A stretch of 64,000 bases of DNA, taken from Halarchaeum rubridurum. Lineage in GTDB: Archaea > Halobacteriota > Halobacteria > Halobacteriales > Halobacteriaceae. The position numbers and the translations under genes are program-made. Shown here one piece after another: positions 1-8,899 of the stretch. Each line of letters starts with the position of its first letter. The first letter of the stretch is position 1. The notes beneath the pieces are model-generated. The model searched no databases. It was not told the origin of the DNA and saw only the letters and a list, made by a program, of their open reading frames with translations. The stretch covers positions 124,001 to 188,000 of the forward strand of contig NZ_BMOO01000005.1 in the NCBI RefSeq assembly GCF_014647115.1. The letters are read 5' to 3'.

Positions 1-6
1 TGAGAA

Positions 7-762
7 TCAGCCGATGTAGCGCAGGTCCTCGTCGCCGCCCGCGCTCGGCCCGCTCTCCATCTGCTGCATCTGTTCGACGACGTCCTCCATCTCGTCGGCG
101 CGCTCGTCGAGCGCCTCGTAGTCCACCGCGAAGTCGAGGAGGTCCTCGAGGGTTTCGAGGACGACGCGCGCGCTCTTCGGGTCGACGAGGTAGCCCGACG
201 TCTCGCCCATCAGGCAGGCGGCGTCGAAGCCCCGGCGGCCGCCGAGGCCGACGAGCAGCCCGGAGGTGCCGACGATACCGCCCGCGGGCTCCTCCGCGCG
301 GAACTCGACCCCGACGTCCTCGAGGCCGTCCTTGCGTTCGTCGTTCGACACCGCGCCCACGACCGCGTGGTCCTCGACGAGTTCGCCCGTCGGGACGCCC
401 CCAAGCGCGTACACCTCGCTCACGCCGAACTCGTCGGCGACGTCGAGGAACGCGTCCGTGAGTCGGTAGTGCCCGCGGTTGTCGGCGGCCTGGTGGTCGC
501 CGGTGAGCACGAGCAGGTCGCGGCCCTCCGTCTCGATTGCGTGGAACGTCGCGTCGGCCAGCGAGGCGACGCCGTCCTCGTCGACCGTCACCTGCGGCGG
601 GAAGGCCTCCGAGAACACCCGGCGGACGAGCGTCCCCTCGCCCTCCTCGATGAGGTGTTCGGCGACGAGCTTCCCGACGTGGCCGACTCCGGGGAGCCCC
701 TCGATGAGGACCGGGTCGTCCAACTCGACGTCCGCGGCGACCTCGATGTCGACTTCGTCCAT
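7..762 (-). CDS. PAC2-family (proteasome assembly chaperone-like) protein
   Basis: 251 aa. The N-terminal segment around residues 19-32 (LIEGLPGVGHVGKL) and the following alpha/beta fold match the archaeal PAC2 family, relatives of eukaryotic proteasome assembly chaperone 2. The C-terminal 40 residues are acidic and probably coiled coil (ADEMEDVVEQMQQM). It is the last gene of the L44e-S27e-aIF2alpha-Nop10 operon, starting 5 bp after the Nop10 stop. That translation/ribosome context is conserved in haloarchaea. Its biochemical role is not established; a chaperone role is inferred from the family only. Confidence 0.85.
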   Translation of the reverse strand: MDEVDIEVAADVELDDPVLIEGLPGVGHVGKLVAEHLIEEGEGTLVRRVFSEAFPPQVTVDEDGVASLADATFHAIETEGRDLLVLTGDHQAADNRGHYRLTDAFLDVADEFGVSEVYALGGVPTGELVEDHAVVGAVSNDERKDGLEDVGVEFRAEEPAGGIVGTSGLLVGLGGRRGFDAACLMGETSGYLVDPKSARVVLETLEDLLDFAVDYEALDERADEMEDVVEQMQQMESGPSAGGDEDLRYIG

Positions 763-767
763 GCGAC

Positions 768-938
768 TTACTCGCGTGCGCGGCGCTTAAGTTTGCGTCG
801 GTACTCGCCGTACGGGTCGTTCGGGTCGAACGGCGCGGGCGCGGAGTTCCCCGTGGACTCGCCGCACTCCGGACAGGTGTCGGAAAACGTGTAGACGGGT
901 CGGTCGTGCGCGCGACAACAGCGGATGTCCGCGTGCAC
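768..938 (-). CDS. nop10: H/ACA ribonucleoprotein subunit Nop10
   Basis: 56 aa from a GTG start, too short for ordinary ORF listing. It has the usual Nop10 layout: an N-terminal zinc ribbon (Cys7-Cys8 and CPEC at 22-25, with YTF between), then the linker NSAPAPFDPNDPYGEYRRKLKRR typical of the basic C-terminal helix that binds Cbf5. Nop10 is a core protein of the box H/ACA RNP that makes pseudouridine in rRNA. It sits 4 bp after aIF2-alpha and 5 bp before the PAC2 gene, the standard archaeal operon order. The first zinc knuckle looks altered (CC rather than CxxC). Confidence 0.93.
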   Translation of the reverse strand: MHADIRCCRAHDRPVYTFSDTCPECGESTGNSAPAPFDPNDPYGEYRRKLKRRARE

Positions 939-942
939 GGCC

Positions 943-1749
943 CTACGCCTCTTCTTCGAGCTGGCGCTCGCGGTGGAACTCGCCCGTCCCGCCGTGCGCC
1001 ACGACGTCGTCGGTCGCGCGCGCGGCGGCGGCTTCGAGCTCCGTCTCCGCGGTCTTGTAGTTCGGTGCCTCGACGCGCACGCGGTACTCGGGCGCGCCGA
1101 CGTACGTCACTTCGAGCTCCGCCTCCTCGGGAACGGCGTCCTCGTCGCCCTCCGCGGCGCGGAGCGCGGACTTGATGTCGTCGACGCCGGCCGGCGACGG
1201 CGATTCGAGGTGGACGTACCCCGTCACCGTGACGTAGGGCACGGAGACGTTCTCGCGCGCCGTGCTGACGATTGCCTCGACGTCGTCGCCGTCGAGGTCA
1301 CACGGTTCGAGGGCCTCCTGGCCGTGGATGGCGGCCTGCTCGAACCCCTCGTAGAGCGAGCCGAACTCCGCGACGAGCTCGTTCGCGACCGCGCGGAAGC
1401 GCTCGTCGGCCATCTCTTCGCCGAAGGCCAGCTCCATCCACTTGTCGGCCTTCTGCTCGTTCTTCCACTCCTGAATCGCGTCGGAGCGCTGGTGGTCGTT
1501 GACGTCCTTGATCGAGAGGTCGATCTGCTGGGAGGATTTATCGACGTCGAGGACCTTCGCGACGACCGTCTGGTCCTCGCGGACGTGGTCTCGGACGTTC
1601 TTGATCCAGCCGGACGCGACCTCGCTGATGTGGACCAGCCCGCGCTTGTCGCGGTACTCCTCCAAGTCGACGAAGACGCCGAAGTCCTCGATCTCGTCGA
1701 CCTTCCCGACGACGAGTTCGCCGGGCTCGGGCCAGCCCTCGTACTTCAT
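943..1749 (-). CDS. eif2a: Translation initiation factor aIF2 subunit alpha
   Basis: 268 aa, the normal archaeal length. The ATG at 1749 ([17 protein letters not shown]) was chosen over an upstream extension because it overlaps the S27e stop (ATGA) and begins directly with the S1 RNA-binding fold at about residues 8-85. A central helical domain and a C-terminal alpha/beta domain that contacts the gamma subunit follow. aIF2 delivers initiator Met-tRNA to the small ribosomal subunit. The gene is translationally coupled to S27e and lies upstream of nop10 in the same operon. Confidence 0.95.
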   Translation of the reverse strand: MKYEGWPEPGELVVGKVDEIEDFGVFVDLEEYRDKRGLVHISEVASGWIKNVRDHVREDQTVVAKVLDVDKSSQQIDLSIKDVNDHQRSDAIQEWKNEQKADKWMELAFGEEMADERFRAVANELVAEFGSLYEGFEQAAIHGQEALEPCDLDGDDVEAIVSTARENVSVPYVTVTGYVHLESPSPAGVDDIKSALRAAEGDEDAVPEEAELEVTYVGAPEYRVRVEAPNYKTAETELEAAAARATDDVVAHGGTGEFHRERQLEEEA

Positions 1750-1919
1750 CGGGCCTCGACGGTCTCCGTGACCTCGGCTTCGAGGACGGCCTTCCCGCCG
1801 GTCGGGCGCGCGAGCGTCGTGCCGCAGACGGCGCACGCGACCGTCGAGGAGGCCTTCTCGAAGACGACCTGTTCGTTCTCACAGTCCGGACACTGGACGC
1901 GGAAGAAGTTCCCGGACAT
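1746..1919 (-). CDS. rps27e: 30S ribosomal protein S27e
   Basis: 57 aa starting [15 protein letters not shown]4 zinc ribbon is formed by Cys10/Cys13 and Cys29/Cys32, followed by the conserved [12 protein letters not shown] segment. Length and motifs fit archaeal S27e. The stop overlaps the aIF2-alpha start by 4 bp, and the gene begins 2 bp after the L44e stop, so it is co-transcribed with L44e. The start at 1919 is preferred to the in-frame upstream Met because only this start matches the family N-terminus. Confidence 0.96.
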   Translation of the reverse strand: MSGNFFRVQCPDCENEQVVFEKASSTVACAVCGTTLARPTGGKAVLEAEVTETVEAR

Positions 1920-1921
1920 GG

Positions 1922-2206
1922 TTACTCCTGGAACTCCAGTTTGCCGGCGCGCCATCCCTCGCGGAGGTGGGCGTTGCCACACTCGCTGCAGCGGTACTTG
2001 AGGTCCGTCTTCTTCGTCGGCTTGTCGCCACCGGGGACCTTGGAGAACTTCCCGGAGTTCCCGATGCGGGAGGTCTGGCGCTCGCGCTGGCGGCCCTGGA
2101 CCTTCGTCATCCCCGAGGTGCGGCCCGAACGGACCTTCTCGACCTCGTGCTCGTGGTGTTCGTGACAGTGCGGACAGTAGGTGTTGAAGCGTCGTGGCAT
2201 CTCCAT
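1922..2206 (-). CDS. rpl44e: 50S ribosomal protein L44e
   Basis: 94 aa. The N-terminus [14 protein letters not shown] and the C-terminal RCSECG give the two zinc knuckles (Cys11/Cys14 and Cys73/Cys76). The middle is the basic loop [20 protein letters not shown] of eukaryote-like L44e. It is the first gene of the operon; a TATA-like CTTAAAA lies at 2246-2252 upstream. An internal start at Met3 is possible, but family length favours 2206. Confidence 0.96.
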   Translation of the reverse strand: MEMPRRFNTYCPHCHEHHEHEVEKVRSGRTSGMTKVQGRQRERQTSRIGNSGKFSKVPGGDKPTKKTDLKYRCSECGNAHLREGWRAGKLEFQE

Positions 2207-2316
2207 AGCGAATCAGCTCTGTTGTCTCTCGGTTCGACTCCGACGCTTAAAATGCACACGGTTCGCCGTCGCCGACGAGCCAAAACGTCTTGTGACCGCG
2301 ACACACGCGTAGGGTC

Positions 2317-3273
2317 GTGCGACGCATCGTCCCCCTCCTCTGTGCCCTCCTCCTCTGCGGTGCGCTCGTCGCGCCCGCAGCGGCCAGACCGCCGCCCCGC
2401 GACGTCTCGGGCTTCGCCGGCGGCCTCGGCGGCGACTCGCTCGACTACCCCGCCTCGACCGTCACGAACGTCACCGTCGACGTCGCCGTCCACGCGAACG
2501 CCACGAGCACGTGGACGGAGCGGGCGACGCTCACGAACCCCGACACCGCCGACGCCCTCCGTGCGAACGACACGCTCCGGCGCGCCGTCGCCACGGGCCG
2601 CTTCGCACACCGCTTCGGGCGCGACACCGACGCGCTCCACGCCCGCGTGCGCGGCGACGCCCTCACCGTCACCTACCGACTCGACGGCGGCGTCGCTCGC
2701 GCCCCGGGCGGCGGCCTCGTCTTCGCGCCGTTCGCCGACTACCGCAACGACTACCGCCCCGGCGACGCCGACGTGACGATTCGCGCGCCCGACGGCTACC
2801 GCGTCGTCGACCACCCGGATGCGATGGCCGTCGCGGACGACGGCGCGACGCTCCGCTGGAACGCGTCCACGGGTGCGGGCGACGCCGGCGTCTCGCCCGG
2901 CCTCGTGACCCTCGCGCCCGCGAACGCGGTCCTCTCGGGGGCGCGCGCCGACCTCGCCGTGCTCGCCACCTACGGGCTCCCGAGCTTCGGCGTCGGGGTC
3001 GCGTACGCGCTCCTGTTCGGCCTCCCGCTCGGAGTCGTCGGGAGCGGCACCGTCGCGCTCGCGGGCGCGAGGCGAGTCCGCGTCGTCAGCGTCGGGTTCG
3101 CCTGCGCCGCGCTCGTCGGCCTCGGTGCGGCCGTCGCGTCCTACCCCGCGACGGGGAGCGTCGTCGCCGGCGCGCTCCACCCGTTCTTCCTCACGCTCCT
3201 CGCACTCCCGCTCGCGCTCGCCGCGACCGCGCTCGGCGTCGGCCTCCACGCCGTCGCGCGCTGGCGGGCGTGA
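2317..3273 (+). CDS. Exported/membrane protein of unknown function
   Basis: 318 aa from GTG. A Sec-type signal peptide is visible (MRRIVPLLCALLLCGALVAPAAA, cleavage near residue 23). It is followed by about 190 residues of extracellular beta-rich sequence containing V-x-V repeats and a WNAST-like segment, then three hydrophobic helices near residues 218-240, 250-275 and 285-312. I do not recognise a named family. Similar architectures (exported beta domain plus C-terminal membrane helices) occur in haloarchaeal surface proteins. It is divergent from the ribosomal operon, so it has its own promoter. Confidence 0.75.
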   Translation: MRRIVPLLCALLLCGALVAPAAARPPPRDVSGFAGGLGGDSLDYPASTVTNVTVDVAVHANATSTWTERATLTNPDTADALRANDTLRRAVATGRFAHRFGRDTDALHARVRGDALTVTYRLDGGVARAPGGGLVFAPFADYRNDYRPGDADVTIRAPDGYRVVDHPDAMAVADDGATLRWNASTGAGDAGVSPGLVTLAPANAVLSGARADLAVLATYGLPSFGVGVAYALLFGLPLGVVGSGTVALAGARRVRVVSVGFACAALVGLGAAVASYPATGSVVAGALHPFFLTLLALPLALAATALGVGLHAVARWRA

Positions 3274-3319
3274 CGACGGGGAACCCATCGCGCGTCACGT
3301 CGCCGACACGAAGTGCGAT

Positions 3320-3327
3320 GGGTTTAA
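3320..3327 (+). promoter_or_regulatory. TATA-like box of the 3353 gene
   Basis: GTTTAATC lies 26-33 bp before the ATG at 3353, the spacing of a leaderless haloarchaeal transcript. This supports that start over the upstream in-frame extension. Confidence 0.5.
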
Positions 3328-3352
3328 TCGCCTGTCCGCTGAACCGTCGCGC

Positions 3353-3625
3353 ATGAAGCGGCTCATCATCCACGGGGACCCCGGCGTGCGCAACGGCGCG
3401 GTCATCGAGCGCGACGGCGCGGAGAAGGTCCTCTTCGGCGTCACCCGGAACGGCGACTGGCACGGCCCCGAGCGCGTCCAGCTCTGGTGCGTCATGGGTG
3501 ACCGAGAGGAACTCGAGGACTACGAGAAGCGCAACTACGTCCCCCATTGGCTCGACGTCGAGACCGTCGACGCCGAGGACGTCACGGTCGTCACCGAGAC
3601 CCAAACGTCGCTGACGGTCGAGTAA
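3353..3625 (+). CDS. Small conserved haloarchaeal protein (HAH_0734-like)
   Basis: 90 aa starting MKRLIIHGDPGVRNGAVIE. It resembles the small haloarchaeal family named HAH_0734, recognisable by GDPG near the N-terminus, the RNGDWHGPERVQLWC centre and the YEKRNYVPHWLDV segment. No enzymatic motif is evident and function is unknown. It is a compact soluble alpha/beta protein rather than a membrane protein. A TATA-like element at the correct leaderless distance fixes the start. Family assignment is from memory of the pattern. Confidence 0.7.
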   Translation: MKRLIIHGDPGVRNGAVIERDGAEKVLFGVTRNGDWHGPERVQLWCVMGDREELEDYEKRNYVPHWLDVETVDAEDVTVVTETQTSLTVE

Positions 3626-3779
3626 GCCGCTCGTTTCGCGTTCTCACGAGTCGATAGCGACGCCGTGAGTGTGTACTACGTGCCGACGTGCGCCCCGCGT
3701 GACGAGCCCTCGGCTCGTCGGTGTGAGTGACGGAAACCGGCGAGAGACGGCCGGTGAAAACGAACGGCAGTGAGGAGAT

Positions 3780-3853
3780 AGCGGGTGGTAGATTTGAACT
3801 ACCGATCTCCGGGTTATGAGCCCGGCGGAATCTCCTGGCTATCCCAACCCGCT
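3780..3853 (-). tRNA. Initiator tRNA-Met (anticodon CAU)
   Basis: 74 nt cloverleaf. The acceptor stem AGCGGGT/ACCCGCT has the A1-U72 pair typical of archaeal initiators. The anticodon stem CCGGG/CCCGG carries three consecutive G-C pairs, the initiator hallmark, and the loop is CTCATAA. The T arm is present (GGTAGTTCAAATCTACC). CCA is not encoded. Confidence 0.95.
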
Positions 3854-3923
3854 GATTCTTCGTAACGCCCTCCTGCGGATAAGGCTTGCGAAGCCCGGTG
3901 CCGTGTGCGGGTTTGTCTCTCCC

Positions 3924-4604
3924 TCAGAGGTCGAGTTCGTCGGCGAAGGTCTCGGCGGCGTCCGCGGAGGACTCCGGGCCGCGCGCGGTCACGAGGTCGC
4001 CGTCGACCGTGACCGAGGTGTCGGCGTCGAGCTCGGCGTCCCAGTTCGCGTCGGCCGCGACGACCTCGTCCTCGACCCAGTAGGGGAGCTTGCGACCGTC
4101 CGGCATCCGGTCGTGCTCGTCGACGATGCCCTCCTCCCACTCGTTCGGGAAGCCGGTCACGTCGCGGTCCGCGACGAGGAAGCCCCCGTCGGCGTCGCGC
4201 GTGAACGCGAGGATGCCGACGGCGTGACAGACGACGAGCGCTTTCCCGTCCTCACCCGCGACCTGCTCGCGGAGGAGGCGTCGCGCGTCGCGGTCCTGAT
4301 TCACGTCCCACTCCGTGCCGTGGCCGCCCGGGAAGACGACCGCGTCGTAGTCGTCGGCCTCGACCGCCGCGAGCGGCTCGGGGTCGTTCAGCCGCTCGTC
4401 GGTCTCGTCGACCTCCGTCACCCACTCCGCGGTCTCCTCGCCGACGTTCTCCGGGTCGACGGAGCGCTCGTCGACGACCGGCGGGCTCCCGGTCGGCGTC
4501 GCCACCGTCACCTCGGCCCCGCGGGCGTCGAGCGTCGTGAGCGGCTCGATACACTCCTCGCCCCAATACCCCTCCTCGCTGACGACGAACAGTACGGACG
4601 TCAT
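3924..4604 (-). CDS. DJ-1/PfpI-family (class I glutamine amidotransferase-like) protein
   Basis: 226 aa. The family nucleophile elbow is at ALVVCHAVG (cysteine after a strand), with the upstream glycine-rich turn VVFPGGHG and an acidic residue near the N-terminus (SEEGYWGEE). This layout matches Hsp31/PfpI-like proteins, which act as chaperones, glyoxalase III-type enzymes or deglycases; the actual substrate is unknown. The start at 4604 is supported by GGTTAACC 27-34 bp upstream. It is divergent from the peptide ABC operon. Confidence 0.85.
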   Translation of the reverse strand: MTSVLFVVSEEGYWGEECIEPLTTLDARGAEVTVATPTGSPPVVDERSVDPENVGEETAEWVTEVDETDERLNDPEPLAAVEADDYDAVVFPGGHGTEWDVNQDRDARRLLREQVAGEDGKALVVCHAVGILAFTRDADGGFLVADRDVTGFPNEWEEGIVDEHDRMPDGRKLPYWVEDEVVAADANWDAELDADTSVTVDGDLVTARGPESSADAAETFADELDL

Positions 4605-4630
4605 GGCGTCGTCGGCTTCGAGCGCCGCGT

Positions 4631-4638
4631 GGTTAACC
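4631..4638 (-). promoter_or_regulatory. TATA-like palindrome upstream of the DJ-1/PfpI gene
   Basis: GGTTAACC is 27-34 bp before the ATG at 4604, consistent with a leaderless promoter on the minus strand. Confidence 0.45.
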
Positions 4639-4757
4639 GTGACCCAGTGCGCGACGCTCGCCGCTTCGCCCGCCGGACGCGACCCGGCGAGAGCGAGGAA
4701 ATATATGTAACCAGACACGTCACCGCGGTATCCACTCGACGCCGCGCCGACGCGACG

Positions 4758-4764
4758 TTTATAT
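4758..4764 (+). promoter_or_regulatory. TATA box of the peptide ABC operon
   Basis: TTTATAT lies 26-32 bp before the ATG at 4790, indicating a leaderless transcript. A second AT-rich motif (AAATATATG, about 4700) lies further upstream and could serve either direction. Confidence 0.6.
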
Positions 4765-4789
4765 CTCGGCAGGAACGTGTTGTACCAAC

Positions 4790-6727
4790 ATGGTGGATGG
4801 GGTGGCACCGACGCGACGGCGGTTCCTCGCGGCGGGGGCGGGCGCGGCGACGTTCTCGCTCGCCGGCTGTCTCGACGGCGACGGCTCCGCGTCGACGGCG
4901 ACGTTCACGCTCGGCACGAGCGCGTCGTTCGCCGGTCTCAACCCGCTCGCCACGGCCTCCTCACACTCCTGGATACTCCTCGACCTCGTCCACGAGAGCG
5001 GCACCGTCGTCGACCCCGTGACCTTCGACGTCCGGCCGAACGTCTTCACGGACTGGCGGGTCACGGACGCGGGCGACCTCAACACCGACGCCGGCCCCGC
5101 GGTCGACGTCGCGGTCCGCGACGGCCTGACGTTCACCGACGGGACGCCGCTCACCGTCGACGACGTCCTGTTCACGTACCGTTACCTCCGCGAGCAGCGC
5201 CCCGCGCGCTACCTCCCGGTCGTCTCCCCCATCGCGGCCGTCGAGCGCGCGCCCGGCGACTGGGACGTCCGCCTCCGACTCTCCGAACCCGTCGGGACGT
5301 ACGCGAGCAGCACGCTCGCGCTCCCGATTCTCCCCGCGCACGTCTGGCGCGACGTCGAGGACTACCGGCGCTATCGCCCCACCGAACGCGGCGGCCCGGT
5401 CGGCCTCGGCCCCGGTCGCGTCACCTCCTACGACCCCGACACGTCCGCGTCGCTCGCCTTCCGCGACCCCGACGACTACGCCCTCTCGACGCTCGACTGG
5501 CGACGCGCGCACGACGTCCTCGACGCCGGCGGGCCGTTCCTCGACGCCCTCCGCGTGCAGGTGTACGGCTCCGACGCCGCCCTCCAGCGCGCCTTCCTCG
5601 ACGACGAGGTCGACGCCGTCTTCCGGACGGCCGCCACGTCCGCCATCTCGGAGATCGAGGCCGCCCCCGGCAAGACGCTCGTCGAGGGCGGCGCGACCGG
5701 CTTTGGCTACTACGGCTTCAACCTCCGGCGCGAACCGCTCGACGACCTCGTCTTCCGCCAGGCGCTCGCCTTCGCCTTCGACGACTACCACTACGTCACC
5801 GAACTCCACGACGGCTACGTCACCCGCGGGGACTTCGTCGTCCCGCCCGGATACACCGCCGTCCGCCCGGAGACCGCCACGGACGCCGAGCTCCTCACCG
5901 ACCCCGCGACGGAGGCCTACGCCTACCGCGGGCGCGACGACGGGGCCGCCCTCGACGTCGCGGCCGTCCGCGACTTCCTCACGAGCGGCGACCCCATCAC
6001 GGGCACGCCCGGGACGTACGCCGGCCGGTCCTACCCCGGGAGCCTCACGGGCGTCCGCGCGAGCCAGCGCGGCGCGCGCCACGACTACACCTTCGGTCCG
6101 GTGCGCTCCGCGGCGCTCGCCGACGCGGACACCGACATCGAACTCCGCGTCGACGGCCGGACGATTCCCGACATCCTCGGCGGCCCCCTGGAGTTCCTCA
6201 TCACGCCCGCCTCGCGCTCCCCCGAACGCTCGGCGATGACGACGGATTGGATCGAGACGCTCGGCCGCCTCGGTATCCCGGCGACCCGCACCGTCGTGAG
6301 CCTCACCGCGATGGTCGAGGCCGTCTACGCCCGCGAGGAGTTCGACGTCTACCCGCTGAGCGTCGGCGGGCTCTCGCCGTTCGCCGTCACGTCGCTCTAT
6401 TCGCTCTTCCACGGCGACAACGCCGACGCCGCCGGCGACGACACCGTCCGCGCGAACAACCCGACGGGGTACGGCCTCGACGCGCACGCGAGCGCGGACG
6501 ACCTCATCGGCCGCGCGCTCCGCGAGACGGACGCCGACCGCCGCAACGCCCTCGCGCGCCGCGCCGTCGAGCGTATCTACCTCGATGCCCCGGTGATGGT
6601 GACCGAGTACCCGCACATCAGGTGGCCCCTCGACACCGACGCGTGGACGAACTACGTCGCCGACATCCCCGCGCCCGGCTCGACGAACCTCGCCACCGAA
6701 CTCCGACAGCTCAGACCGCGGGGGTGA
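4790..6727 (+). CDS. ABC transporter substrate-binding lipoprotein, peptide/nickel (SBP_bac_5) type
   Basis: 645 aa. The N-terminus carries a twin-arginine signal (TRRRFLAAG) and a lipobox (SLAGC), so it should be exported folded by the TAT route and lipid-anchored at the cysteine near residue 27. The body has the family-5 binding-protein layout, including the DGLTFTDGTPLTVDDVLFTY motif, and the length is normal. It is the binding component of the importer encoded downstream. The ligand (oligopeptide, nickel or other) cannot be read from sequence. Confidence 0.92.
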   Translation: MVDGVAPTRRRFLAAGAGAATFSLAGCLDGDGSASTATFTLGTSASFAGLNPLATASSHSWILLDLVHESGTVVDPVTFDVRPNVFTDWRVTDAGDLNTDAGPAVDVAVRDGLTFTDGTPLTVDDVLFTYRYLREQRPARYLPVVSPIAAVERAPGDWDVRLRLSEPVGTYASSTLALPILPAHVWRDVEDYRRYRPTERGGPVGLGPGRVTSYDPDTSASLAFRDPDDYALSTLDWRRAHDVLDAGGPFLDALRVQVYGSDAALQRAFLDDEVDAVFRTAATSAISEIEAAPGKTLVEGGATGFGYYGFNLRREPLDDLVFRQALAFAFDDYHYVTELHDGYVTRGDFVVPPGYTAVRPETATDAELLTDPATEAYAYRGRDDGAALDVAAVRDFLTSGDPITGTPGTYAGRSYPGSLTGVRASQRGARHDYTFGPVRSAALADADTDIELRVDGRTIPDILGGPLEFLITPASRSPERSAMTTDWIETLGRLGIPATRTVVSLTAMVEAVYAREEFDVYPLSVGGLSPFAVTSLYSLFHGDNADAAGDDTVRANNPTGYGLDAHASADDLIGRALRETDADRRNALARRAVERIYLDAPVMVTEYPHIRWPLDTDAWTNYVADIPAPGSTNLATELRQLRPRG

Positions 6728-6935
6728 GCGACGTGAGCGACTCCATGCTTCCGGTCCGTCGCGACGCTCGCCGTGGCCTCACCACGCGCTCCGCCTTTGT
6801 CGCTCGCCCCCCCGCACCCCGCGCTGTGCGCCCTCCCGTGTCGCTCGCCGCGCGCCGACACGCCCCCGCGAGCGGCCGTCGCCGCCCGCACCGCCCGCGC
6901 CGCTCGCATCGCCCGTCCCGGCCGCGCCGTCCGGG

Positions 6936-7937
6936 GTGGTGCGCGTGACGCGCTTCGCTCTCCGATATCTCCTCCGTCGTCTCGTCGTCGCGTACGCCAC
7001 CCTGCTCGTCGTCATGACGCTCCTCTTCGTCCTCCTGCGCGCGATGCCGGGGTCGTTCGTGAGCGCGATGACGACGCCGGGGATGACCACCGCGCAGACC
7101 GCGCGCCTGGAGGCCGCGTGGGGCGTCCACGACCCCCTCTGGATGCAGTACCTCCGGTTCCTCCTCAACTACCAGACGGGGAACTTCGGCTGGTCGCCGA
7201 CGATGCACGCGCCCGTCGCCGCCGTCCTCGCCCGCCGCCTCCCGCGCACGCTCGTCCTCTTCGGCGCGGCCTTCCTCGCCTGCTACGCCGTCGGCCCGCT
7301 CGTCGGGATGGTGCTCGGTTGGTACCGCGACGCCCGCGGCGGGACGCTCGCCCTCGCCCTCTCGCTGTTCGTCTACGCCACGCCCGTCTTCTGGGTCGCG
7401 TGGCTGCTCGTCTGGCTCCTCGACCACCGCCTCGGCTGGCTCCCGAGCGCCCACATGGTGACGCAGTTCCCCGCGTTCGACGTCGCGCCCCTCCCCGTCG
7501 CCCTCGACTTCCTCCGGCACCTCGCGCTCCCCCTGCTCTCCGTCGCCGCGGTCGGTTGGGTCGGCGCGACGCTGCTCGTCCGCCCCGCGATGCGCGACGC
7601 CGCGCGTTCCGACTACGTCGACCTCGCGCGGGCGAAGGGCCTGCGCGAACGCACCGTCCTCTTCAAACACGCCGGGCGCAACGCCCTCCTCCCCGTGACG
7701 ACGAGCGCCGCGCTCGCCCTCGCCTTCCTCGTCGACGGCGCGGTCGTCACCGAGACCGTCTTCTCGTGGCCGGGGATGGGGCGGCTTATCGTCACCGCCG
7801 TCCTCGACCGCGACTACCCGCTCGCGCAGGCCGCGTTCTTCCTCGTCGCCGTCGTCGTCGTCGTCGCACGCCTCGGCCTCGACGTCGCCTACACCTATCT
7901 CGACCCGCGGCTCTCCTTCGGGGGGCGCGAGCGATGA
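6936..7937 (+). CDS. ABC transporter permease, DppB type
   Basis: 333 aa from GTG. Six membrane helices are predicted, with the DppB-like N-terminus (FALRYLLRRLVVAYATLLVVM) and the cytoplasmic EAA loop DYVDLARAKGLRERTVLFKHAGRN that docks on the ATPase. It forms the membrane channel with the next gene. A 208-bp GC-rich spacer without a convincing gene separates it from the binding protein, unusual in an otherwise overlapping operon. Other GTG codons at 6939 and 6945 are possible starts. Confidence 0.92.
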   Translation: MVRVTRFALRYLLRRLVVAYATLLVVMTLLFVLLRAMPGSFVSAMTTPGMTTAQTARLEAAWGVHDPLWMQYLRFLLNYQTGNFGWSPTMHAPVAAVLARRLPRTLVLFGAAFLACYAVGPLVGMVLGWYRDARGGTLALALSLFVYATPVFWVAWLLVWLLDHRLGWLPSAHMVTQFPAFDVAPLPVALDFLRHLALPLLSVAAVGWVGATLLVRPAMRDAARSDYVDLARAKGLRERTVLFKHAGRNALLPVTTSAALALAFLVDGAVVTETVFSWPGMGRLIVTAVLDRDYPLAQAAFFLVAVVVVVARLGLDVAYTYLDPRLSFGGRER

Positions 7938-8899
7938 CGGACCGTGCGCCGAACGACGGCTCGCGTGCCTCGAACGACGCCGCGGGCGCCGCGCCGGCCC
8001 CCGCGACGCGCGCGTCCTCGCGGACGCGTCGCGCGCTCACCCGACTCCTGCGCACCCCCCTCGCCCTCCTCGGGACGGCCGTCCTCGCCGTCGTCACCTG
8101 CTGCGCACTCGCCCCCGACCTCGTCGCCCCCCACGACCCCGGGTGGGTGGCGTACGTCGGGACGGGCGACGGCCGCCTCACGCTCGCCCAGTCGCGCTCC
8201 CTCCCGCACCCGCCGGCGTTCGGCGACCCCTTCTTCGCGCCGCTCGGTACCACGGCGGCGGGTCACGGCGTCCTCACCGAGCTCGTCTACGGCGCGCGCA
8301 CCGCCCTCCTCGTCGGCCTCGCCGCCGCGCTCCTCTCCTCGCTCGTCGGCGTCCCGCTCGGCCTCGCCAGCGGCTACTACGGCGGGTGGGTCGACGAGGG
8401 AATCCAGCGCGTCGTCGACGTCCTCTACGGCGTCCCCTTCCTCCCGTTCGTCGTCGTCCTCGTCGCCATGCGCGGGGCCTCCACGACGAACGTCGTCCTC
8501 GCCATCGCCGCGACGGCGTGGCTGAACAACTGCGTCGTCGTCCGCGGGACGACGCTGTCGCTCGTCGAACGCACCTACGTCGACGCCGCACGTGCCGCCG
8601 GCCTCCCCACGCACCGTCTCGTCGCCAGACACGTCCTCCCGGACGTCCTCCCCGTGGCCGCGGTCCTGCTCGTGCAGGACGCCGCGACCGCCATCCTCGC
8701 CCACGCCACCCTCGCGTACCTCGGCCTCGCGGACGTCACGACCGCCTCGTGGGGCGCGATGCTCCAGCGCGTGCAGGCGACCGGTCACGTCTTCGACGCG
8801 CCGTGGTGGCTCCTCCCGCCCGGCCTCGCCATCGCCTCGCTCGTCGCCGCCTTCTACTACCTCGGGCACGCCCTCTCCGACGTCACCGAGGTGGACTGA
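7934..8899 (+). CDS. ABC transporter permease, DppC type
   Basis: 321 aa. The ATG overlaps the DppB stop (ATGA, 7934-7937), which fixes the start. About 40 hydrophilic cytoplasmic residues precede the first helix, as in DppC proteins. The EAA loop (TYVDAARAAGLPTHRLVARHVLPD) and SGYYGGWVDEGIQRVVD are characteristic. It pairs with the upstream permease. An insertion of polar residues near 75-110 probably faces the extracellular side. Confidence 0.92.
   Translation: MTDRAPNDGSRASNDAAGAAPAPATRASSRTRRALTRLLRTPLALLGTAVLAVVTCCALAPDLVAPHDPGWVAYVGTGDGRLTLAQSRSLPHPPAFGDPFFAPLGTTAAGHGVLTELVYGARTALLVGLAAALLSSLVGVPLGLASGYYGGWVDEGIQRVVDVLYGVPFLPFVVVLVAMRGASTTNVVLAIAATAWLNNCVVVRGTTLSLVERTYVDAARAAGLPTHRLVARHVLPDVLPVAAVLLVQDAATAILAHATLAYLGLADVTTASWGAMLQRVQATGHVFDAPWWLLPPGLAIASLVAAFYYLGHALSDVTEVD

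Noticed and set aside
2107-3288. 393-codon minus-strand frame
   Set aside because: Runs antisense to the signal-peptide protein and L44e; no domain.
6728-6935. Spacer between binding protein and permease as a hidden gene
   Set aside because: All frames are Arg/Pro-rich; no start or signal supports a peptide.
4777-6948. Long 723-codon open frame on the plus strand
   Set aside because: Arg/Pro-rich shadow of the binding-protein gene in another frame, a common artefact at this GC.
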